Below, piece by piece: positions 53,325 through 61,800 of a stretch of 64,000 nucleotides of DNA. The notes under the pieces were generated by a model, which saw nothing but the letters and a program-made list of their open reading frames with translations, did not search any database and was not told where the DNA came from. The translations under genes were made by a program, and so were the position numbers. Within the stretch, counting starts at the first letter, position 1, and each line of letters opens with the position of its first letter. The DNA is from Ereboglobus sp. PH5-10. GTDB lineage: Bacteria > Verrucomicrobiota > Verrucomicrobiia > Opitutales > Opitutaceae. Location of the stretch: contig NZ_JAQFIP010000010.1 of assembly GCF_029504735.1 (NCBI RefSeq), positions 1 to 64,000 of the forward strand, written 5' to 3'.

Positions 53325-54674
53325 ATGCGCATTTTGATTGTCGATGATGATGCCGGCATCCGGAAAACGACGGGGATGGCGGTGGAGCTTATGGGGCACC
53401 AAGTCGAGCTGGCCCCGGGCGGCGCGCGCGCACTCAAAATAATCGGGGAGGAGCCGTGCGACGTGTGTTTTCTCGATGTGAACCTGGTCGGCGAGAACGG
53501 GCTCGATTTGCTGGAAAAAATCCAGAAGGCGCAGCCGGGGATCGTGGCCGTGATGTTCACCGCGTATGCAAACATCAGCACTGCGGTGGAGGCGATGCGC
53601 CGGGGGGCGTTTGATTTTATTCCGAAGCCGTTCACGCCGGACCAGATCCGGCAGGTGCTCGGCAAGATCGAGCGCGAGCGAAAACTCGAGCAGCGCGTGA
53701 GGCAGCTCGAGTCGCAGCTCACCGCCGGGGCTCCCGAGATCGACTTTGAGTCAACGGAGCCCGCGATGCAGCGCGCGTTGCAGATTGTGTTCAAGGCGGC
53801 GGAAACCCAGGCCACGATTTTGCTGCTCGGGCCGAGCGGCACGGGCAAGAGCGTGCTGGCGCGCGAGGCGCACCGGCGCGGCGCGCAACGCGACGGCGCG
53901 TTTGTGACGGTGAACTGCCCGAGCCTCTCGCGCGAGTTGCTCGAGAGCGAATTGTTCGGCCATGTGCGGGGCGCGTTCACCGGCGCGGTCGGCGACACGA
54001 CGGGCAAGGTGGCCGCCGCGGAGGGCGGGACATTGTTTCTCGACGAGATCGGCGAGCTGCCGCTGGAGATCCAGCCGAAGTTGCTGCGCCTGCTCCAGGA
54101 GCGCGAATACGAGCGCGTCGGCGAGCCGAAGGTGCGCCGCGCCAATGTGCGCGTGATTGCGGCGACAAACCGCGATCTCGAGGCCGAGGTGAAGGCGGGG
54201 CGCTTCCGGGAGGATTTGTTTTACCGGCTCAACGTCATCAATGTGGCGCTGCCGCCGTTGCGCGGGCGCCCGGGCGACTTGACGCGGCTGGCGGACGCGG
54301 CGCTGCAATTTTTCGGCGCGGGCATGGGCAAGCGCGTCAAGGGCTTTTCGCCGGAGGTGGTCGAGGCGTTCGCGCGCTACGAGTGGCCGGGCAATTTGCG
54401 CGAGCTGCGCAATGTGATCGAGCGCGCCGTGATTCTTTCGTCGGGGGAGGAAATCGCGATGGCGGATTTGCCGGAGCAGTTTTCAAGTTGCGGTGGCTCC
54501 GCGGTGCAGGTGGGCTCGCCGGTGACAATCGAGCAGTTGGAAAACGAGCACATCCGCCGCATCGTCGCGTCGGCGAAAAGTCTCGAACTGGCGGCGCGCA
54601 CGCTGGGGATTGATCCGGCGACGCTGTATCGCAAACGGCAGAAGATGGCGGGCGGGCAGGGGAGCGCTGAATAG
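53325..54674 (+). CDS. Sigma-54-dependent response regulator (NtrC family)
   Basis: The ATG at 53325 (MRILIVDDDAGIRKTTGM) starts the receiver domain, giving 449 residues; the longer frame upstream overlaps lptB. Phospho-acceptor is Asp51 (CFLDVNLVGENGLDLL). The AAA+ domain has Walker A GPSGTGKSVL, GAFTGA at residues 216-221 (the loop that touches sigma-54), Walker B GGTLFLDEIGE and the arginine region GRFREDLFYRLNVI. A Fis-type helix-turn-helix ends the protein (LELAARTLGIDPATLYRKR). It remodels sigma-54 RNA polymerase at -24/-12 promoters. The kinase gene follows after 27 bases. Confidence 0.95.
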   Translation: MRILIVDDDAGIRKTTGMAVELMGHQVELAPGGARALKIIGEEPCDVCFLDVNLVGENGLDLLEKIQKAQPGIVAVMFTAYANISTAVEAMRRGAFDFIPKPFTPDQIRQVLGKIERERKLEQRVRQLESQLTAGAPEIDFESTEPAMQRALQIVFKAAETQATILLLGPSGTGKSVLAREAHRRGAQRDGAFVTVNCPSLSRELLESELFGHVRGAFTGAVGDTTGKVAAAEGGTLFLDEIGELPLEIQPKLLRLLQEREYERVGEPKVRRANVRVIAATNRDLEAEVKAGRFREDLFYRLNVINVALPPLRGRPGDLTRLADAALQFFGAGMGKRVKGFSPEVVEAFARYEWPGNLRELRNVIERAVILSSGEEIAMADLPEQFSSCGGSAVQVGSPVTIEQLENEHIRRIVASAKSLELAARTLGIDPATLYRKRQKMAGGQGSAE

Positions 54675-54701
54675 GGATGGCGCGCGAATCCCACAAACAC
54701 C

Positions 54702-56531
54702 ATGTTGCGCAATAAACTTTATCTCGGGCTGCTGCCGTTGCTTGCGCTGTTGATTTTGGTCGGCGTTGCGGGGATTCTCGTCAACCGCGATCTGGCGCGT
54801 TCGAGCTCGGAAAAAATCGATCGCGGTTACTCGATGGTGATGGGCGAGCATGAAATGCGCGGCGCGGCGCTCGGCATGGTCACCGCAATGCACTCGGCGC
54901 TCCGTGGCAACGTGCTGGAGGTGCGCGGCGCGTATGAGGAGCAGCGCGGCCTGTTCAAGCAGACGCTGATGGCGCAGTCGTTTTCCGCCGCGGGCACGGA
55001 GCGCGAGAAGGCGGTCAGGCAGGTTTCGCGCGCGTTTGGCCGGTTTGAAAACATAGGCGATTCGCTGATGGTGATCGGCGGCAGTTTCCAGGATGCGGGT
55101 TATGAGGATGTGGAGCGGGCGTATTTCGGCGTGCTGCATTCGTTGGATGAATTGCTGCGGACGGACTCGCGCGTCATGCAGGTCGAGTCGGAGCGCGTGG
55201 CCGGCATTGCGCGCGTGAGCATCGGCGTGCTCGTGGTGGTGATGGTGATCGGCATTGCGCTGTCGGTGCTGCTGGCGTTCAGGCTTGCGCGCATGTTCAT
55301 CGGGCCGATCAGCGCATTGACGGAGTCGTCCCGCGCGCTTGGCGAGGGCAACTTGGAAAAGGACGTGCCCGTGACTTCGCGCGACGAACTCGGCGTGCTC
55401 GCGCAGTCCTTCAACGCGATGGCGGCGAGCCTGCGCGAATATCGCGACGCGATGGCGGCGCGCGTGCTGCGGGCGCAACGCACGATGGAGGCCACGCTCA
55501 CCTCGACGCCCGATCCGCTTTTTGTGGTTTCGCCGGACGGCAAGTCAGACATTCGCAACCCCGCCGCGGAGAGGCTCGCCGCGCTGCCGGAATTTGCCGA
55601 CGGATTTCCCGAGCCGCTCGACGCGCACGTGCGGGAGGTGCTGCGCACGCGCGAGCATTTTCTGCCGACGGGCTACGACCAGGTGATTCCGGTGAGCATC
55701 GACCACGACGAGCGTTTTTACCTGCCGCGCATCCTTTCGGTCAGCGACAAGCTCACGGGGCGGGAGGGCGGTGCGGCGATTTTGTTGCAGGACGTGACCA
55801 AGTTTCGCCTGCTCGACGACGCGAAAAACAATCTCGTGGGAACGGTGAGCCACGAGCTGAAAACGCCGCTCACGAGTCTGCGCATGGCCGTCTACCTGCT
55901 GCTCGAGCAAAACACCGGCGCGCTGACGCCCGCGCAACGCGACTTGCTCGAAACCGCGCGCGACGACGCCGACCGGCTCCTGCGCATCCTGAACGACATT
56001 CTCGACCTCGCGCGCATCGAAAGCGGCACCGCGGCGCTCAGCCGTTGCGAGGTCGAGCCGGCGGCGCTCCTTGAGGAAATGGCGCGCGAAATGCGCCCGC
56101 TCATCGAGGATGCGGGGCAACGCTTGGAAGTGCGCGTCGCGCCGGGCGCTGGTGTTGACGGAAAGGTGTTCCTAGACCCCGACCGCATTCGGCACGTGTT
56201 TGTAAACCTGCTGGGCAACGCATCGAAATACACGCCGGAGGGCGGTCGGATTGAGCTTTACGCCGAACCCGACGCCGAGCCGGGCGCGGTGCGCTTTGGC
56301 GTGCGCGACACCGGCGCGGGCATCGCCGAGACGGACCTGCCCTGCGTGTTTCAAAAATTCTACCGCGCGCCGGGCCAAAAACGCCGGGGCGCCGGGCTCG
56401 GCCTGAGCATCGCGCGCGAAGTCGTGCTTGCGCACGGCGGCACCATCGCATGCGCGAGCAAGGCGGGGGCGGGCAGCGATTTTTATTTCACCATCCCCCC
56501 GCGCCGCCCCGAAAACGCCGCGGCTTCTTAA
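54702..56531 (+). CDS. Membrane sensor histidine kinase, partner of the NtrC-type regulator
   Basis: The 609-residue protein has two membrane spans (about 8-28 and 170-193) with a helical periplasmic sensor of about 140 residues between them. A HAMP domain follows (FIGPISALTESSRALGEGNL), then a PAS-like segment (about 265-360), the HisKA motif VSHELKTPLTSLRMAV with His384, and the ATPase boxes FVNLLGNASKYTPEGG (N), FGVRDTGAGI (G1) and RRGAGLGLSIA (G2). It autophosphorylates and passes the phosphate to the upstream regulator. The signal is unknown; a NtrY- or KinB-like envelope or nutrient cue is possible. Confidence 0.93.
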   Translation: MLRNKLYLGLLPLLALLILVGVAGILVNRDLARSSSEKIDRGYSMVMGEHEMRGAALGMVTAMHSALRGNVLEVRGAYEEQRGLFKQTLMAQSFSAAGTEREKAVRQVSRAFGRFENIGDSLMVIGGSFQDAGYEDVERAYFGVLHSLDELLRTDSRVMQVESERVAGIARVSIGVLVVVMVIGIALSVLLAFRLARMFIGPISALTESSRALGEGNLEKDVPVTSRDELGVLAQSFNAMAASLREYRDAMAARVLRAQRTMEATLTSTPDPLFVVSPDGKSDIRNPAAERLAALPEFADGFPEPLDAHVREVLRTREHFLPTGYDQVIPVSIDHDERFYLPRILSVSDKLTGREGGAAILLQDVTKFRLLDDAKNNLVGTVSHELKTPLTSLRMAVYLLLEQNTGALTPAQRDLLETARDDADRLLRILNDILDLARIESGTAALSRCEVEPAALLEEMAREMRPLIEDAGQRLEVRVAPGAGVDGKVFLDPDRIRHVFVNLLGNASKYTPEGGRIELYAEPDAEPGAVRFGVRDTGAGIAETDLPCVFQKFYRAPGQKRRGAGLGLSIAREVVLAHGGTIACASKAGAGSDFYFTIPPRRPENAAAS

Positions 56532-56618
56532 AACCCAAAAATGTAAATTAGAGTTGTCACGGGCGCGGTTCCTGATGAGAACAACACCCGACCACACCCA
56601 CACAACCAAGCAATATTG

Positions 56619-57299
56619 ATGGCAAATTCGTTCCCTTACGCCGGTCCAAGACGCGGCCCATACCAACGACGCTCGAACAACGATCCGTTCGCGAGCATTC
56701 GCCGTAATCAACGCATCAGGGCCGCGCAGGCCCGCGTTATCAGCCCCGAGGGCAAGCAGCTCGGCATCATGCCAACCGAGAAGGCGTTGCAACTCGCCAT
56801 CCAAGTGGGTCTCGATCTCGTCGAGATCGCGCCCAACGCCCAGCCGCCCGTCTGCCGCATCATGGACTTCGGCAAGTATGTTTACGAGGAGCAGAAAAAA
56901 AGTTCCCACGCCAAGGCCACCGCGGGCAAGGTCAAGGAGGTCGAGTTCACCGCGCGCATCGCCGACAACGACTTCATGACCAAGCTCCGGCGCACGGAGC
57001 AATTTCTCAACATGGGCAGCAAGGTGAAGCTTCGCCTCAAGTTTCGCGGGCGCGAACTCGCGCATCCCGAGATCGGCTTCGGCGTCATCAACAAGGCGCT
57101 CGCCGAATTGACGGAAATGGGGCATCCCGACTCGCCCCCCAAGCTTCTTGGCAAACACATCAACGTGATGCTCACGCCGCTGCCCGCAAACAAACGCAAG
57201 CCCAAGTTCCTGCGACCCGACGACGAAGGCGAGGACGATATCCCCGACGATTCCGCATCCGACGCCGACAATCCCGGCGATGGTGAAGGGGATAAATAA
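56619..57299 (+). CDS. infC: Translation initiation factor IF-3 with extended tail
   Basis: The ATG at 56619 is chosen; a TTG directly before it could also serve. The 226-residue protein has the N-domain core (ARVISPEGKQLGIMPTEKAL, LDLVEIAPNAQPPVCRIMDF), the linker GKYVYEEQKKSSHAKATAGK, and the C-domain (VKEVEFTARIADNDFMTKLR, PSKVKL-like GSKVKLRLKFRGRELAHPEIG). IF-3 checks start codons on the 30S subunit. About 30 acidic residues at the end (DDEGEDDIPDDSASDADNPG) are extra. The usual next genes rpmI and rplT are absent; the downstream gene is an amidase. Confidence 0.95.
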   Translation: MANSFPYAGPRRGPYQRRSNNDPFASIRRNQRIRAAQARVISPEGKQLGIMPTEKALQLAIQVGLDLVEIAPNAQPPVCRIMDFGKYVYEEQKKSSHAKATAGKVKEVEFTARIADNDFMTKLRRTEQFLNMGSKVKLRLKFRGRELAHPEIGFGVINKALAELTEMGHPDSPPKLLGKHINVMLTPLPANKRKPKFLRPDDEGEDDIPDDSASDADNPGDGEGDK

Positions 57300-57372
57300 A
57301 ACGCCCGCGCGCATTCATGTTTTGCGCGCGCGCGCCGGCTCGCCCCCGTCAATCGGCGCGGTCGTTTCACGC

Positions 57373-58533
57373 ATGTTGCGAGGATTGCTCGCGTGCGCCC
57401 TGTTCGCGGCGGCGCACATCGCCGCGGATGCGCAGGATGCCAGCCGTCCGCTGAGCTCGCCCACGCGCCCCGGCGCGGCCTCGAGCCAGCATTCAAACAT
57501 TCCGCTTTCAAAACCAACCGCCCCCTCGGCCTCCGGCGCAAGCGGCGCGAAGGCGTCTTCCAAGCCGGCAAACACCGGCGCGAAAAAGAAATCGTCCGCC
57601 TCCAGAACCGTCGTCAGCCTGGGCGGGTTGAACCACATCGACTTGGTGCCGTTTGCAAAAACGATGGGCTATTCCGCGACATGGCAAAACGACGGCAAGC
57701 AGCTTACCCTGAAAAAAGGAGGCACCCGAATCGAGATTACGGGCGAGTCGCGCGAATTCCTGCTCAACGGCACGCGGGTTTTTGCGGGCTCGGCGTTCAG
57801 AATCTATCGCCGCAGCCTGTGGGTCAGCCGCATCGACGCCGACACCCTTTTGGCGCCGATCATGGACCCGAGGCGCGGACGCGGCACCGTGATACCGCTG
57901 AAAGTTATCGCAATCGACGCCGGGCACGGGGGCATTGACAAAGGCAAGATCAACGAGCGCCTGAAAATCTACGAGAAGGACATGGTGCTCGACACGGCCA
58001 AGCGCCTCAAAACCCTTCTCGAAAAACGCGGCTACAAGGTCGTGATGACGCGCACGTCCGACAAAAAAGTCGAGCTCGGCGACCGTCCCGAGATCGCGGC
58101 CAAGGCAGGCGCGGATTTGTTCATCAGCATCCATTACAATTCCGTCGCGTCGAGGCCGCAGAGTGTTTCCGGCGCGGAAGTCTATCGTTTCACGCCTCGC
58201 TACCAAGTGCCGATGCGCCGCGAAAAATCGCAGCCGTCCGACGCGCTTTGGAATCCCGGCGATGCGCACGGCTTTTGGAGTTCCGTGGCGGGGATTAAAA
58301 TCCAGCAGGCGCTGCTCTCGTCGCTGAAAGTTTCCGACCGCGGCTTCAAGCATGACAAGCTGGCCGTCCTGCGCCTTGCGAAGTGTCCGGCGGTTTTGGT
58401 CGAGGCGGGTTTTCTCTCGCACAATGCCGAGGCGCGCAAAATCGCCACGCCCGCCTACCGCCAGCAAATCGCCGAGGCCATCGCCAAGGGCGTTGATGCT
58501 TACGCCGCCGCCGTGGCCGCCGCGCGGAAGTAG
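57373..58533 (+). CDS. N-acetylmuramoyl-L-alanine amidase (Amidase_3, AmiC-like)
   Basis: The ATG at 57373 (MLRGLLACALFAAAHIAADA) gives a signal peptide and 386 residues; the frame also opens within infC. A Ser/Ala/Lys-rich linker leads to a small beta-rich domain (about 75-195, VSLGGLNHIDLVPFAKTMGY) that may bind other envelope parts. The zinc amidase domain then follows with IDAGHGGIDKG, the Glu of IYEKDMVLDTA, ISIHYNSVASRPQ and LVEAGFLSHNAEA. It cuts the bond between muramic acid and L-Ala in peptidoglycan, for example at division. It lies right after infC. Confidence 0.92.
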   Translation: MLRGLLACALFAAAHIAADAQDASRPLSSPTRPGAASSQHSNIPLSKPTAPSASGASGAKASSKPANTGAKKKSSASRTVVSLGGLNHIDLVPFAKTMGYSATWQNDGKQLTLKKGGTRIEITGESREFLLNGTRVFAGSAFRIYRRSLWVSRIDADTLLAPIMDPRRGRGTVIPLKVIAIDAGHGGIDKGKINERLKIYEKDMVLDTAKRLKTLLEKRGYKVVMTRTSDKKVELGDRPEIAAKAGADLFISIHYNSVASRPQSVSGAEVYRFTPRYQVPMRREKSQPSDALWNPGDAHGFWSSVAGIKIQQALLSSLKVSDRGFKHDKLAVLRLAKCPAVLVEAGFLSHNAEARKIATPAYRQQIAEAIAKGVDAYAAAVAAARK

Positions 58534-58842
58534 GCTGCGCGCCAGCGCGTCCCCGTGTCCGCTTGCGTTCAATGTCTCGGAGCCCGCTCTGTTTTTTGCC
58601 TAAATCCTTGGTGGAAAACATTCACGGCAGGCAAAGAATCTGGAAGAATCCGTCCGATGGAAAATATTTTGCAACAAGGATGGTCTTGTTTTTCATTACT
58701 TTTTGCAGGGCAATTAATTACGGGATATATGCGGCATCTGTGCATATTGAAAAACAGCTTGCGCTTTCCGGCTTACCTCCCTGCTTTTAGATGCCCATTT
58801 TTCTTATTCTCATCAACTGCATAGCACAAACGTAAAAAACAT
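58534..58842. promoter_or_regulatory. AT-richer leader region before the giant adhesin gene
   Basis: This 309-base gap holds no gene that I can support. It is more AT-rich than its surroundings in its second half, with T-runs near 58780-58810, and probably holds the promoter of the adhesin gene. I see no Shine-Dalgarno before 58843 and no clear hairpin. Confidence 0.4.
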
Positions 58843-61800
58843 ATGAATAACAAACCCTCGGATTCACCGGTTCAGCGTGAAATCAAGAATTTCCGCTCAA
58901 AGCCTTCCCGGCTTTCTACGATAAAAAGATCGCCGTTCATTTGTGGCACGTTTGCCGCCGTTTTCATGCTGGCTCTTGTGCTGGGATCGACGGTGGAGAT
59001 GTTGGGGGCCAACATTTACTCTAGTATTTTTGACACGGACCCATACGCCACGCACCAAGGCACCCAGTCTCTTAACATTACTACCCAAGGAAATTATTCC
59101 ACAGCATACAACGCAACTCCGACAGCCACAATCTACACGGGCACCAATGCGTCGGGTGACTATTTCTACAATCGATATTACGCTTACAACAAGGACATGA
59201 ACGCCGTGTTGAACGGCGTCGCGGGAACGGGTGGCGTGGTTTCCATTACCCATGACAACACAGGCGCCCTAGCTGCCGACGGCAATCTCAACGTCACCAC
59301 CTCCGGCAACAACAGCAATTATGCGCTGGATCTGACCAATCAGAGCCTCGACGGCACCACCACGGTTACTCTCAACAACGCATCCTTTGTTGGCACCACC
59401 AGTGGTGTCCGCCTCATTACCCCGTCCACGGGCGCCAGCTCGATCGCCCTGGGATCCAATGTCACCGTGAATGCAACCACGGCATTGTATTTTAGCTCCC
59501 TGAGTGGCGCGACGACAATCAACAACGCCGGCACAATTACTGGTGCTGATTCAGCCATCCAGAACGCCAACGGCGGCACCGCCGCAGTGCGCCTCGTCAA
59601 CACCGGCAACCTCATTTCACAAGGGCTTAGCGGCCTCTCCTCGGCGGTCGAGCTCTACTCGGACTCAGGCGATATCACGGTCGAGCACAACGCCGGCACC
59701 ATTGTCGCCCAGAACCAGGCCTCCACGGGCCACGCCATCGACCTCGCCTCGACCTCCGGCAACCTCGCCGTCACCACGGCGGCGGGCGCCACGGTCACGG
59801 CGGCGGGCAGCGGACGCGGCATCGATGCCACTTCATCGACCGGCGACATCGCTATTGCCGCAGGCGGTGCCGTGACCGTGCAAAACGGCGACGGCATTTA
59901 TGCCAGCAGCGCGGGCGATATCGACATCACCACCACCGGCAACGTCATCGCCACCGGCAATGGCCGCGGCATCGTTGCCGCCGGCACCGGAACCGAGGAC
60001 ATCAACATTACCGCCAGCGGCGGCGTCATCAGGACGGCCAATAATTCCGGCATCGTGGCCACAAACAATGCCGCCGGTGCGGGCGATATCACCATCGACA
60101 CCACCGGCGCCACGCTCGACATCAATGTCAGCGGCTCCCAAGGCATTCAGGCCACCCTCGGCAGTGTCTCGGCCACGGGCGACATCTCCGTCACCACCGG
60201 CACGGGCACCATCAGGCTGGGCGTCAACGGCGACGACGGCATCCAGGCCCTCAACTACGGCTCCGGCAAAGTCACCGTGGACAACAGCGCCAACATTTAC
60301 AACCAGGGCCAGCTTGCCCACCACTACGGCATCGTTGCGATTTCCGGATACAGCTCCACCACCGACGGTGGCGCGGTCTCCGTGACCAACAGCGGACGGA
60401 TCGAAACCAATGCCGGTCCCTCCATCCTTGCCTCCGCCCGGAACAACGCGGACGGCGACGCCGTCACCGTTGTCAACAACGGCGTGCTCAAGAGCGAGAA
60501 TCACAGCGGCATCGTCGCCACAAACGCCGGCGGGGCGGGCGCGGTCAACGTCACCAATTCCAGCACCATTGACGCTTACAGCCACGGCATTGAGGCCGTC
60601 GTCGCCACTGGCACGGCCACAATCACCAACACCGGCCTCATCACCACCGAAAACGGCTCGGGCGTGCGTGTCAGTGCCGGCTCCGGGCTGGCGGTCGTGC
60701 GAAACCAGAACGGAATTCTCGCCCAAGGCATCGGCATGCACGGCGTCGAGATCAACGGCTCCGGCACCGTCACCAACACCGGCGTCATTGAAAGCGAAAA
60801 CGTCAACGGCGACGGCGTGCGCATCACCGGCACGGGCTACGTGGACAACCAGCTCAATGCCGTCATCAAATCTGGCGGCGGCAACGGCATCCACGTCGGC
60901 TCGGGCACGGTCTCCAACTCAGGTCGCGTCGATGCCGCGGACGGCACGGGCGTGCTCATCGACAACGCGGGACTCGTGGTGAACACCGGCAGCGTCAACG
61001 CCGCCAGCGGCGTGTTCGTGGGCGGCGTCGCCCGCGTGGACAACTCCGGGCGCATCAAGGCGACCGAGGGTCACGGCGTGCGTGTCAATTCCGGCCTTGT
61101 GCAAAACCTCGGCGCGACCGGCAGCATCGAGGCGGACGGGGCGAACCACCACGGCGTGTTCATCGACACAACCGGCACCCTCATCAACCAGGGGCTCGTC
61201 CAGGCCTCCGGCGCCAACGGCCACGGCGTGAACATTGGCGGCGACGGCGCGGTCGGCAACACCGGCGCGATCACCGCGATCAACGGCCACGGCGTGACCA
61301 TTGGCGGCGACGGACTCGTCGAAAACACTGGCGCGGGCAGCATCCAGGCTGGCGGCGCGGATCATCACGGCGTGTTCATCGCCGGTTCCGGCACCGTCAT
61401 CAACGAAGGCTCCATCAAGGCCACCGGCGCCAATGGCGACGGCATCAACATCGGCCCCGGCCTTGTCCAGAACGAAAACCTCATCGAAGCCAACCACAGC
61501 GGCATTGTCATCAACGGCTCGGGCACGGCCCTGAACACCGTCACCGGCAACATCTTCGCAGGAAACGGCAACGGCATCCAAATCAACGACGCTGGCGCTG
61601 ACTTAAACCGCGTCGAAAACGCGGGTAACATCTCCCTCGGCGTCAACACCGGCGCGCGCGGCATCGAAGTCACATCCCAAGGCGGCAATATCGACATCAT
61701 CAACACGGGCAAGGTCGCCAACCTCCACGGCACCGGCGGGGCCGGCATCTACGCCACCACCACTGCCACCGGCGAAATCAACATCACGCAAACCGGCGCG

